Source of the DNA: an uncultured Butyrivibrio sp. | GTDB lineage: Bacteria; Bacillota; Clostridia; Lachnospirales; Lachnospiraceae | Assembly (NCBI GenBank): GCA_947169985.1 | Contig: CAMVRW010000106.1 | Coordinates: 1 to 7,770 of the forward strand | Direction of reading: 5' to 3' | Length of the DNA: 7,770 nucleotides | In this document: one piece after another, positions 1 through 7,499 of the stretch | Layout: every line of letters begins with the position of its first letter | Numbering within the stretch: position 1 is the stretch's first letter | Notes under the pieces: generated by a model | What the model was told of the DNA's origin: nothing | Seen by the model: the letters and a program-made list of their open reading frames with translations, nothing else | The model's database searches: none | Position numbers and translations under genes: made by a program

Positions 1-1236
1 GCCAAAGGAAATAAACACCGGCATCCTGTAGGCCTCCACAAAGTTATTTAAAAGCTCCTCCTTATTAGGCGCATCTGCCGGGGCAGCCTTATAAGCATCA
101 AAGGCTTCCTTAAGCCGCTGACCGTATATGGGATCTGCAAAAAACGGTTTAAGCTCTTCTTCTGCCTGCGGAAGATTTGCAGGAACTCTGAGCTTTGTTT
201 TGACATTTGCAAATATCTTATCTAATTTATAATACGACTCACCCTTTTCTTTGTCACGCTGTTTCCTCAGAGCCAGGTCATTTACCTCTACGCCATCATA
301 CAACTCCTCGATGCGGTCAACTAACAAAGACTCCGCTCTTTCCAGGTAGCTTTGCTTTGTATGGCCTATTCTCTGGATTACAATATCTTCCAACGCCTTA
401 AGTTCTTCCTCGTTCTTACCCTCATCCTGAGCTTTCCAGAGAGCTCTTAGCGCTCCAAGTATATTAAACTCTGAATAGATATGCGCGAATTCTGTGGCAA
501 TGCCCAGCTTCTCCTCATATGGAATCTCGTTAAAGTGAGCTGCGTAATCCTGAACCTGCTGCTGTGGTGATCTGCCGTCTTTCTGCATGTTAAAGCCATG
601 GTCAGTGAGTACCTGGTAAAATTTTGATATATCGAAAAATTTCGATCCAACAATACCATACTGCTGTTTTATCATTCTTTCTGAACTCAGCGTCGAGTCT
701 ATTAGTATTGAAGGATTCTGACTAAGCAGTGCGGCAAGGCTGTCGAAATCCTCATTGAAAATATTCTCAAGACTGTTTCTAACGCCTTCATTACGACTCT
801 TAAGCAGCGGCCTTAGATCTTCTTCCTTGTCAGATAAAACTGCAATCTTCATATTGCCCGCAGCACCTGCATCTTCATTGATAGTCTTATCAAATTTTGA
901 CTTTACATCCAGTATTGTTGCATTCTGAGCAGTCTGAAGCTGTCTTAAGATTTTTTGCATTTCTATGACTTCCTTGTTAAAGGAGTCAAGAGTATTCATA
1001 AGTCTTATCTGGCACTGCTGGAAGCCGTAGATAGCCGGCGGAAGCTCAAATCCCAGTTTCTGCGCCCTTACAAGAGCAGCTGCTATCCTCTCAGCACTGG
1101 AATGATAGTCTCCAAGCTTCATTACCTCAGAAAATACAGCCTGCAGCTCATCCTTCTTTGTCTCAAGAAGCTTAATGGAATCTTCTCCAAGGAGCGCTGT
1201 GAAGCCCTCCATAAACCCTGAGCCGCTGCCTGCTGC
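1..1236 (-). other. Helical C-terminal region after the kinase core (residues 2071 onward, incomplete)
   Basis: At least 412 residues follow the kinase core and run off the window. The first part (FMEGFTALLGEDSIKLLETK, then SSAERIAAALVRAQKLGFEL) may still be the C-lobe of the kinase. The later part is mixed helical sequence with landmarks FFDISKFYQVLTDHGFNMQK, GIATEFAYIYSEFNILGALR and ESLLVDRIEELYDGVEV. No catalytic motif or membrane helix is evident and I do not recognise a family. The composition is more balanced than in the coiled coil, suggesting folded domains. Confidence 0.6.
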
Positions 1237-4200
1237 TGCTGCCATCAGCATCATGGTTATCTTTTCCTGTTGGAACTTATCCAGCTTTGTAGCATTACCA
1301 AAATCGATCACGGTTAGTCTGTGGCTGTCCAGCATTATATTGCCGGAATGAAGGTCGCCGTGGTAATACCCTTCCCCGAAAACCGCCTCTGTAACCCACT
1401 TTTCAGAGAGCTTGCAGAGCATTTGCTGCTGTCTTTGTAATGTGGCAAGTTTTCTGGAAAGATCCGCTATTGTATTCTGCACATCTGCTCCATTGGAAAC
1501 GAAGATCTTGGGGTTTTCACCCTCCATAATGAGCTTACCTTCTTCGTCCTTTTTGTAGAACTTACCTACAATGTCATCACGGTCTTTTCTTGACTTTTTA
1601 AGGACATTGATGACAGTATCCCCGTTAGCCCTGTTCACCATCATTGCATTCGGTGTGGGATTTGCAAGACTACTTACTTTCATGGACTCAACATTATTTT
1701 CATTGTCATCATAAATTCGGCCGCGCTCACAGTTTGCTGCCTCGATGGTAAGGTCAAGCTCCTCCATGTAACGTGTCAGAAGGCCATCATAGGTCTTTGC
1801 CATTCCTTTGCCGGCCTTTGCTGCACATTTCTGCATGATCTTCTTTTCCCTCAGCATCCTGTTACGTACATCAGGGCGAAGAAGTTTGATAACGACTTCA
1901 CTGGGAGTAATGCTGTCCCTTGTATAGACCTTGCAAAGAAAAGCCTGTCCCACAGATGCTGCACCGAGGGATCTTGTTACTTCGATCCTCTCTATCCTGC
2001 CGTTGGATCTCTGAACCATTGAAAGAAGCTGAGCCTCCACGATTGGTCTCGGTATTGGAGCAAGGTTAGATTTCATATCATCAAAAGCATCCTGCATTCC
2101 GGCAGGGATCATTGAATCCGGAATTCCCTGAAGGATTTTCTGAAGTAGTGGTCCTGCTCCCTTGAACAAGCCTCCAACCATTGGCGCTATGGCCTTGTTT
2201 TTCTGCTCCTCAGTGGCATCTTCGGGAAGGTTTACAGGTTTTGCATTCCTTATGGCTGAAGCAAACATGCTCCTGACATCGAGAATACTGCTGTCTGCAA
2301 CGTAGGTGGACAAAACATTTCTTACAAACTGTCCTTCACCATCATTGCCCTTCATGGAGTTATTTACCATCTTAGTGAGCTGCGCTTTTCCAAGGTCAAT
2401 ACGACGCTGTCTCTCTTCGTCCTCGATTCCCTGTTCCTTGTAATATGGCACCTGTTCTATGGGTTCAGGCTGTACAGCCTCCCCCATATTCTTGTTGATG
2501 TACTTTTCCATCTCCGCCTTTGCCCCACGCAAAAGCTTATGCACCTTCACCTCCAGTTCCTTCTGGATATCGGCGGCCTCCTGGAGCTTTTCATTTAAAT
2601 CAGCTCCATCCTTATTTTCCAGCGCACGCTTCGTGCCGAAAGTAATAAGATAATCATCCGACATTGTAAGAAGCATATTATCAATAAAGGAATCATCATC
2701 TTTACCGGCATCCTCTATCTCTTTAGCCCATTTTGCATCCTCAATGGCATCCTGAGCATCTCTTTGCGCTTTTCTTTCCTCACGGGCTTTCTTTCGCTCT
2801 TCACGGGCTTTCTGGCGCTCTTTGATCTTTTCTATTTCATCATTGCGCTTTTGCTCCCTCTCCCGGATCTGAGGATCGATATTCTCCTCTTCTTTTTTCT
2901 CCTCCTGCTTTTTCTCTTCTTCCTTCTCCTCTTTCTTTTCTTCTACCTTATCTTCCTGCTTTTCTTCTTCCTCGTCATCGTCGCCACCGCCCAGCCAGCT
3001 AAATGAGAAGAAGCTCTTTACCTTGGCCTGCAGCCTTTCCTGCTCTTTTCTTTGCTTTTCAATTCTTTCGGCTTCTTCCTTATCAAGCTGTTTTTCAAGT
3101 TCAGCAATAGCATCCAGGTGCTCCTGGTTATAATCAAGCCTCTGCCCCTCTTCTAATGCCTTCAGGGCTCTTTCATCCTGCTCTGCCTGCCTGCGGTCTT
3201 CTTCTTCCTCCTTAAGGTCAGCGATAACCTGTTTATCATTTGCCCATTTTTCTGAGCGCTTTTGTTTTTCCTGCTCAACCTGCCCCCTCTTGGCATTTCT
3301 TAACTGTTCCCTGCCATTTTCACGCTCTCTGGCAGCGGCCTGTTCTTGCCGAAGAAGAGGTATGGCCAGCTCGCGCGCTTTTTCAAGATACTCAAACACA
3401 TCTTCTGTAATAAACGCCTTATCAATGCCAAACATTGACAGGGGCAGCTTATCGGCAAAGGTATTAAGGAGCTGCTTTGTCTTTTTCACATCTCCCATCC
3501 ACTTTCCGATGACATCTCCGTACTTTTTCACGATATTGAAAAGTCTCATGCCAGGCTGTGTCTCATTATCCATATCCCAGGTATCCTGAGAATAAATGAT
3601 TTCTGCCACAACATCCAAAAGCTGCTGCTCGTCATAACTCCATTCTGAAGGCTTGATCTCCTGTTTTATCCTATTCTCACGCTCCTGGCGCCTTTGCTTT
3701 ATCTGCTCAATTTCTACATCCAACTGCCTTCTGGTTTCTTCGTAGTCCTCCTTGACTTTGCGAATGGAATCAACAGACGTGTTGAGTTTCTCCTTCTCTT
3801 CATCAAGAAGATCATCATCGTCCTGGAGCCTGACGAGATTTATTGCAATCTCATCTCTTCTTTTTTCAAATTTTTCCCTCGCCTCGTTTACTTTCTGAGA
3901 ACGGCTTTTCTTAACATTTTCGTTGAGTTCATGAAGCTTTGCCTCATAGTCTGCAAATGCTTCATTAAGGGCTGTCTCCCCTTTTTTCTGAGAAAGGGCT
4001 TTGCTCTGAATCTGCTCTCTGATCTGCATGACAGTCCTATCATATTCGTCAGAAAGCCGGAGTTTTTCATCTACAGTTTCATCAATCTCATCTATCAGCG
4101 AAGAAAGCACACCGTTTCTAAGGTCAGTCATTCTGGTGAATTTCCTTGAAAGCTCATCCTTCCTCTTGGCAGCGGTCTCCTCCTTTATCTTGCCGGTCTT

Positions 4201-7200
4201 TACCTTCTCCTCAAGCTTTTGAAGTTCTAAAGCGTAAGCAGCTTCCGCATCATTCTGCATCTTAAGCCTATCGGCAAACACTTTATTAATGGCTTCTTCT
4301 TTTTCTTTCGGGACAGGGTGAAACACCTCCATTATAGGAGCCAGTCCGATGGCGTATCGGTATCCCATCCATATTAACGCATCTTGATAGTACTTTTCCT
4401 TTTTCTTCTCAATCTCCCTGACACGCTTATCTCTTTTTTCTATAACGCTGTCAAGCTGTTCTTTTGCCTGGTAGATATTCCTTCCGGCTTCTATAAGTTT
4501 TTTTTCTTTCTCCGTCTGCTCCTTTAGATCTTTTTCCTCTTCGTATTCATCAGTATAGACAACCTTAGTCTTAAGAGTACCATCCTCTATGCTCTTATCG
4601 CGAATGCGCAAAAGCTCAAGGGTATCCTCGCCGTTTACCTTAATATCCGTAATTGTCTCAAGATCAGCGCTCTTAAGCTCGTCATAATCGGCTTTCACAT
4701 CCCTGTAGTCTTCTACCAGCTTGTTATGACGCTTTTTTGTTTCTTCCGCGGCTTTTTGCTCATCTGCCCTTTTCTTTACGTCCTTTTCTATGGCAGCTTT
4801 CCACTCCCAGAAATTCAGAGGCATGTTCTCAAGGGGGTGAATCTGCTGATCATTCTCAACTACCTGGAAGTCACCCAGCACTGCACCAAGCCCCCGCGTC
4901 TTCTCACGCCTGTAATAATCCTTCCATTGATTGAACTTACCTCGAATCAGATTAAGCTCACTAAGCTTTGATTCCATCTGTGTGTCAGCCTTAAGAGCCG
5001 CCGTTTCATACTTAAGGTTTTCCTGGTCTATCTGAAGGTTGACGGCAAGTAATGCGTCAGACGCTTCTCTGGTTCGCCTGTCAATTCGCTCGGTTCTTCT
5101 TCTAAGCTTCAGATCCTGTCTCTCATTCCACTCTGCAAGGTGCCTCGAACTTTCTTCGGTTAGTTCATGAATATTTCTTTCAAATTCCTTAAAGAGCCCT
5201 TTCTCTTCTGCTTCAAAAAGCTCCTCATTATCCTTATTCTCTTCTCTGGCTTTCTTTACATCCTCTTCATATTTTTTCCGCAGTACATCTATCTTCGCGG
5301 CATGACCTTCCATATATTCCGTTGCATAGTTTGCACGCTTAATAAGCTGATCGGCCTCGAAGTCCTTTTCTCTCTGTGCCTGCTCGAGAAATTTGTTCAT
5401 TCTCGCAGTAAGCTGTTCCTTTCTATAGGCCAGCTCCCATAGCCTTTCTTCACGTTTCTGCATAGCTTCATCCTTTAAGGACTCAGCCTCATTTCTAATG
5501 CTCTGCTCCTGGATATTAAGACTCTGCTCGTAAAGAATTGCTTCCTCAGGAAATTCTATATCAGGCTGTTGCTGCTGGTTTGCATGGGCATTTTCCTGCG
5601 CATTCACCTGCTGGTTTACAACCTGGTTTTCCTGTGCGTTTACCTGCTGGTTTACAACCTGGTTCTCCTGTGCGTTTACCTGCTGGTTTACAGGCTGAGC
5701 ATTTTGTACCTGCTGGGGCTCATTTTCCTGGTTCTGGTTCTGACCCTGCGCCTGATTCTGGTTCTGACCCTGTACCTGGTTCTGCACCTGGTTTTGACCC
5801 TGTACCTGGTTCTGAGCCTGGCCCTGTACCTGCTCCTGTCCCTGCTCCTGATTCTGGTTCTGCGCCTGATTCTGTGCATTTTCAAGAGCCCGTTCATTTT
5901 CCTCTTTACTAAACTTATCCAGTTCCTCTTTCTGCTTAAACTGCTTTTCCATGCTCTCAATGGATCTGAAGCCTTCCTGACGGGCACTTTCGTTTAGCTG
6001 GTTTCTCTTATTTTTCAGTTCCTGAAGTTTAGTTCTTTTTTCCGCTTTCTTGGCGTTCTTATCGCCATACTCATAGTCATCGATCTTTTTAAGAGCCTGC
6101 GCACTGCTGAGCCTGCCGCCTTCCATGCGCTTTGCCATTCTTACGATTTCCTTTGATGGAATGTTGGTGAGCTTTATATTTGGAATTTCCAGCCTTGTTC
6201 TAAGGTAAGCTGCGGCAATTTCGGCGTAGCGGCTCTTTTTAAGATCTGTGGTCTCATTTGTTATGTTTTCTGTCTCCAGCATGATCTTTTTTGTATTTTC
6301 AACACCAAATATCTTCTCATTCTCCACCATATTAATTCCAAGCTTATGGACAAGGTCACTGGCAGAGATATTGAGGTTTCTTACTCTGGTAAGCTTATGC
6401 CCCTCCTCATCCACATAGTTGTATCCCAGATCAAGAGTACCGTCTTCCTTTTGAAAGAGGTTCACAATATTCTCTCCCACAATAAAGGAGCAGCAGTTCT
6501 TTTCACCCTCTTTAAAGCTGGCCAGCATATTCCGGACATTCATAAGAAAGTCTCTGGCAAATTTCTTGTCCTTGGCATTCTGTCCATAGTTTTTGACCAG
6601 AATATCAGCAGGCACTTTCAAATTTACGGCATCATAAAAGAGCCGCATCTCACCGGCCATGTTTTCTTCTTCCATCATTGATATGCTAAAGGAAAAATAA
6701 GAATAGTTTTTAAGTGAGCTCTGGCTTTTTTCCATCTCTTCTTTTTCTGCTTCTGTATAAGAACCTGATTCATTCATATATCTTTTTGAATCAACTATAA
6801 GGTCCTTTACACATTTAGCATTAGCGCCCATTTTGCCGCGGAAAACCATCTGCTTGGCGAAGCTTAACTTGTTCATCTCGTCAAGCATATTGTTCATGGT
6901 AGCACGAACAAGCTGATATCTCTCAATTCCTTTTGGTGAAGATGGTTCCCTGTCACCAAGATAAGCCCTGCAGGCTACGATGGCATCCTGATACTTAAAG
7001 GCTGCATCCTCCAAAGCCATGGCTCTCTTAAGACCGACAGCCCTGGGAGTGCCCCCAGGCGCAATGTTTTGCCAGATCGGTGCCACAAGCATAACTTCAA
7101 CTGCTTCCACAGTTTCCTTGACACGCTGCATCTTATCGCTGTCTTTTTTAAAACGGCGGGAATTAAGGAGCATATGTGCCAGATTTCTTCCCTTCATGGA

Positions 7201-7446
7201 TTTAAGCTTTGATTTCTGAATGTCACTTAGCTTAAACTGCTTTGAGTTCTCAATGGCATAGCCTATAAGCTCATTTTCACGTATGGCTTTTTTTACAGAG
7301 GCATCCGCAGCATCCTTCTGCCTCTCTTCATATTTCATCGGCATGAACACATGATATGGGTTCTGCTCATCTTCAAAATTAGTCAGCTTGTTGACCTCAA
7401 TGTTTATCTTGTTTATTTCATTTTTGTTAAGTTTTAAGAAATCCAT
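1..7446 (-). CDS. Giant coiled-coil protein with ABC1/AarF/UbiB-type atypical kinase domain (C-terminus beyond window)
   Basis: Reading the minus strand from ATG 7446 gives 2,482 codons in one frame to the left edge; the end of the gene is missing. The start is set by an AAGGAG six bases upstream and by the previous gene ending 44 bases before. The N-terminus (MDFLKLNKNE) has no signal peptide, so the protein is probably cytosolic. Domains in order: unknown helical domain (1-442), charged helix (443-522), Gln/Asn-rich linker (523-627), long coiled-coil region with three islands (636-1478), FFSFSWLGGG break and acidic Glu/Lys tract (1479-1580), helical connector (1583-1750), UbiB-like kinase core (1755-2070), helical C-terminal region (2071 onward). 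The kinase motifs are SLGAASVGQ, VVIK, EELDLTIEAAN, HGDLHSGN and IDFG. Typical UbiB/ADCK proteins have about 450-600 residues, so this is more than four times larger. The kinase assignment is strong by motif. Substrate and biological role are unknown. Confidence 0.95.
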   Translation of the reverse strand, partial: MDFLKLNKNEINKINIEVNKLTNFEDEQNPYHVFMPMKYEERQKDAADASVKKAIRENELIGYAIENSKQFKLSDIQKSKLKSMKGRNLAHMLLNSRRFKKDSDKMQRVKETVEAVEVMLVAPIWQNIAPGGTPRAVGLKRAMALEDAAFKYQDAIVACRAYLGDREPSSPKGIERYQLVRATMNNMLDEMNKLSFAKQMVFRGKMGANAKCVKDLIVDSKRYMNESGSYTEAEKEEMEKSQSSLKNYSYFSFSISMMEEENMAGEMRLFYDAVNLKVPADILVKNYGQNAKDKKFARDFLMNVRNMLASFKEGEKNCCSFIVGENIVNLFQKEDGTLDLGYNYVDEEGHKLTRVRNLNISASDLVHKLGINMVENEKIFGVENTKKIMLETENITNETTDLKKSRYAEIAAAYLRTRLEIPNIKLTNIPSKEIVRMAKRMEGGRLSSAQALKKIDDYEYGDKNAKKAEKRTKLQELKNKRNQLNESARQEGFRSIESMEKQFKQKEELDKFSKEENERALENAQNQAQNQNQEQGQEQVQGQAQNQVQGQNQVQNQVQGQNQNQAQGQNQNQENEPQQVQNAQPVNQQVNAQENQVVNQQVNAQENQVVNQQVNAQENAHANQQQQPDIEFPEEAILYEQSLNIQEQSIRNEAESLKDEAMQKREERLWELAYRKEQLTARMNKFLEQAQREKDFEADQLIKRANYATEYMEGHAAKIDVLRKKYEEDVKKAREENKDNEELFEAEEKGLFKEFERNIHELTEESSRHLAEWNERQDLKLRRRTERIDRRTREASDALLAVNLQIDQENLKYETAALKADTQMESKLSELNLIRGKFNQWKDYYRREKTRGLGAVLGDFQVVENDQQIHPLENMPLNFWEWKAAIEKDVKKRADEQKAAEETKKRHNKLVEDYRDVKADYDELKSADLETITDIKVNGEDTLELLRIRDKSIEDGTLKTKVVYTDEYEEEKDLKEQTEKEKKLIEAGRNIYQAKEQLDSVIEKRDKRVREIEKKKEKYYQDALIWMGYRYAIGLAPIMEVFHPVPKEKEEAINKVFADRLKMQNDAEAAYALELQKLEEKVKTGKIKEETAAKRKDELSRKFTRMTDLRNGVLSSLIDEIDETVDEKLRLSDEYDRTVMQIREQIQSKALSQKKGETALNEAFADYEAKLHELNENVKKSRSQKVNEAREKFEKRRDEIAINLVRLQDDDDLLDEEKEKLNTSVDSIRKVKEDYEETRRQLDVEIEQIKQRRQERENRIKQEIKPSEWSYDEQQLLDVVAEIIYSQDTWDMDNETQPGMRLFNIVKKYGDVIGKWMGDVKKTKQLLNTFADKLPLSMFGIDKAFITEDVFEYLEKARELAIPLLRQEQAAARERENGREQLRNAKRGQVEQEKQKRSEKWANDKQVIADLKEEEEDRRQAEQDERALKALEEGQRLDYNQEHLDAIAELEKQLDKEEAERIEKQRKEQERLQAKVKSFFSFSWLGGGDDDEEEEKQEDKVEEKKEEKEEEKKQEEKKEEENIDPQIREREQKRNDEIEKIKERQKAREERKKAREERKAQRDAQDAIEDAKWAKEIEDAGKDDDSFIDNMLLTMSDDYLITFGTKRALENKDGADLNEKLQEAADIQKELEVKVHKLLRGAKAEMEKYINKNMGEAVQPEPIEQVPYYKEQGIEDEERQRRIDLGKAQLTKMVNNSMKGNDGEGQFVRNVLSTYVADSSILDVRSMFASAIRNAKPVNLPEDATEEQKNKAIAPMVGGLFKGAGPLLQKILQGIPDSMIPAGMQDAFDDMKSNLAPIPRPIVEAQLLSMVQRSNGRIERIEVTRSLGAASVGQAFLCKVYTRDSITPSEVVIKLLRPDVRNRMLREKKIMQKCAAKAGKGMAKTYDGLLTRYMEELDLTIEAANCERGRIYDDNENNVESMKVSSLANPTPNAMMVNRANGDTVINVLKKSRKDRDDIVGKFYKKDEEGKLIMEGENPKIFVSNGADVQNTIADLSRKLATLQRQQQMLCKLSEKWVTEAVFGEGYYHGDLHSGNIMLDSHRLTVIDFGNATKLDKFQQEKITMMLMAAAAGSGSGFMEGFTALLGEDSIKLLETKKDELQAVFSEVMKLGDYHSSAERIAAALVRAQKLGFELPPAIYGFQQCQIRLMNTLDSFNKEVIEMQKILRQLQTAQNATILDVKSKFDKTINEDAGAAGNMKIAVLSDKEEDLRPLLKSRNEGVRNSLENIFNEDFDSLAALLSQNPSILIDSTLSSERMIKQQYGIVGSKFFDISKFYQVLTDHGFNMQKDGRSPQQQVQDYAAHFNEIPYEEKLGIATEFAHIYSEFNILGALRALWKAQDEGKNEEELKALEDIVIQRIGHTKQSYLERAESLLVDRIEELYDGVEVNDLALRKQRDKEKGESYYKLDKIFANVKTKLRVPANLPQAEEELKPFFADPIYGQRLKEAFDAYKAAPADAPNKEELLNNFVEAYRMPVFISFG
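1237..2184 (-). other. ABC1/AarF/UbiB-type atypical kinase domain (residues about 1755-2070)
   Basis: The domain shows the ordered motifs of the ABC1/ADCK/UbiB family. LLQKILQGIPDSMIP (from 1767) sits where the family has the KxGQ motif and its PDLLP-like continuation. TRSLGAASVGQAF (1824-1836) is the Ala-rich nucleotide loop. VVIKLLRPDV carries the ATP-binding Lys1854. EELDLTIEAAN (1895-1905) is the ExD motif. YHGDLHSGN (2028-2036) has catalytic Asp2031 and Asn2036. IDFGNA (2047-2052) has metal-binding Asp2048. All core catalytic residues are present, so nucleotide binding is likely. In the family such domains support coenzyme Q biosynthesis or lipid handling and behave as ATPases or atypical kinases. 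A different role is likely here given the giant context. The substrate is unknown. Confidence 0.88.
2707..3012 (-). other. Hydrophobic-aromatic break plus acidic Glu/Lys tract (residues 1479-1580)
   Basis: The coil ends at KVKSFFSFSWLGGG (1475-1488), an abrupt aromatic and glycine turn. DDDEEEE follows, and then about 30 residues that are almost only Glu, Lys and Gln (1493-1521). After IDPQIRERE comes a charged helix with a tandem KAREERK motif near 1546-1559. The plus strand here is correspondingly T/C-rich. The tract is probably a highly charged single helix or disordered spacer between the rod and the kinase part. Confidence 0.8.
3013..5541 (-). other. Long coiled-coil region of the giant protein (residues about 636-1478)
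   Basis: About 840 residues are very rich in Glu, Lys, Arg, Gln and Leu with few Gly or Pro, as in rod-like coiled coils. Examples are VREIEKKKEKYYQD near 1009-1022 and RRQLDVEIEQIKQRRQERE near 1240-1260. Three less charged islands interrupt it: about 840-885 (GLGAVLGDFQVV and MPLNFWEW), about 1020-1047 (ALIWMGYRYAIGLAPIMEVF) and about 1263-1366 (YDEQQLLDVVAEIIYSQDTW through LPLSMFGIDKAFITEDVFEY). The islands could be hinges or small docking domains. If fully helical the rod would be very long. Heptad register was not computed. Confidence 0.75.
5584..5691 (-). repeat. Three tandem 36-bp units coding VNQQVNAQENQV
   Basis: Directly after the Gln-dipeptide tract, the 12-residue unit VNQQVNAQENQV occurs at residues 586-597 and 598-609 and nearly completely at 610-621, where the last unit changes to VNAQENAH. 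The DNA units differ only at a few mostly silent positions, so they are recent duplications kept in frame. A unit of 36 bases (a multiple of 3) lets copy number vary without breaking the gene. Confidence 0.93.
5701..5880 (-). repeat. Gln/Asn-rich low-complexity linker (residues 523-582)
   Basis: In the frame of the giant gene, Gln falls at almost every second residue, alternating with Asn, Ala, Gly, Val or Glu, for example QAQNQVQGQNQVQNQVQGQN at 543-562. The DNA is a degenerate array of CAG-NNN hexamers. It separates the N-terminal domain from the coiled-coil region and is expected to be disordered and flexible. Such tracts are prone to slippage and to copy-number differences between strains. 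The composition resembles prion-like or condensate-forming linkers, but that is inference. Confidence 0.9.
6121..7446 (-). other. N-terminal domain of the giant protein (residues 1-442), unknown family
   Basis: This part is less charged than the rest and contains aromatic and hydrophobic stretches that suggest folded helical modules. Visible landmarks are NLAHMLLNSRRFKKDSDKMQ (about 90-110), YQDAIVACRAYLGDREPSSP (about 152-171), NYSYFSFSISMMEEEN (247-262) and NCCSFIVGENIVNLF (about 316-330). I recognise no catalytic motif. There is no signal peptide or clear membrane helix. By analogy with other large proteins it could be a targeting or assembly module, but nothing in the sequence proves that. 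Confidence 0.6.
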
Positions 7447-7452
7447 AATCTG

Positions 7453-7458
7453 CTCCTT
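7453..7458 (-). promoter_or_regulatory. Ribosome binding site of the giant gene
   Basis: On the minus strand AAGGAG lies six bases before ATG 7446 (GGAAGGAGCAGATT then ATG). It is a near-perfect Shine-Dalgarno at good spacing, and it fixes the start of the giant protein. Confidence 0.9.
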
Positions 7459-7471
7459 CCGGTGCTTAATG

Positions 7472-7499
7472 CTTATACATATCTTTTCTTCTAATACAA
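7472..7499 (-). promoter_or_regulatory. Possible weak sigma-A type promoter for the giant gene
   Basis: On the minus strand TTGTAT (7499-7494) and TATAAG (7477-7472) are separated by 16 bases, giving a plausible but imperfect -35/-10 pair that would start transcription about 20 bases before the start codon. The -35 box overlaps the stop codon of the MATE gene. The alternative is read-through from the MATE gene, since the genes run the same way with only 44 bases between them and no clear terminator is seen. AT-rich DNA gives such matches by chance, so this is tentative. Confidence 0.3.

Noticed and set aside
447..659. Short minus-strand frame of 70 codons
   Set aside because: It overlaps the giant gene in a different frame, while the giant frame is continuous here and has consistent coding character.
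1237..2184. Quinone-biosynthesis gene ubiB
   Set aside because: The motifs place the domain in the ABC1/UbiB superfamily, but the giant architecture, the altered KxGQ and the absence of quinone genes nearby do not support that gene name.
2764..3006. Plus-strand Phe/Leu-rich frame resembling a membrane protein
   Set aside because: It is the antisense of the Glu/Lys-rich tract: GAA/GAG/AAG codons read backwards give TTC/CTC/CTT.
3694..4149. Plus-strand frame of 151 codons rich in Phe, Leu and Ile
   Set aside because: It lies antisense inside the coiled-coil coding region, with no family match that I recognise and no convincing ribosome site.
5538..5997. Plus-strand open frames rich in Pro/Ala/Gly or in Leu/Val, resembling a repeat protein or membrane protein
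   Set aside because: They are antisense to the Gln/Asn repeat tract of the giant gene. The regular CAG-type repeats keep other frames open, and no ribosome site supports them.
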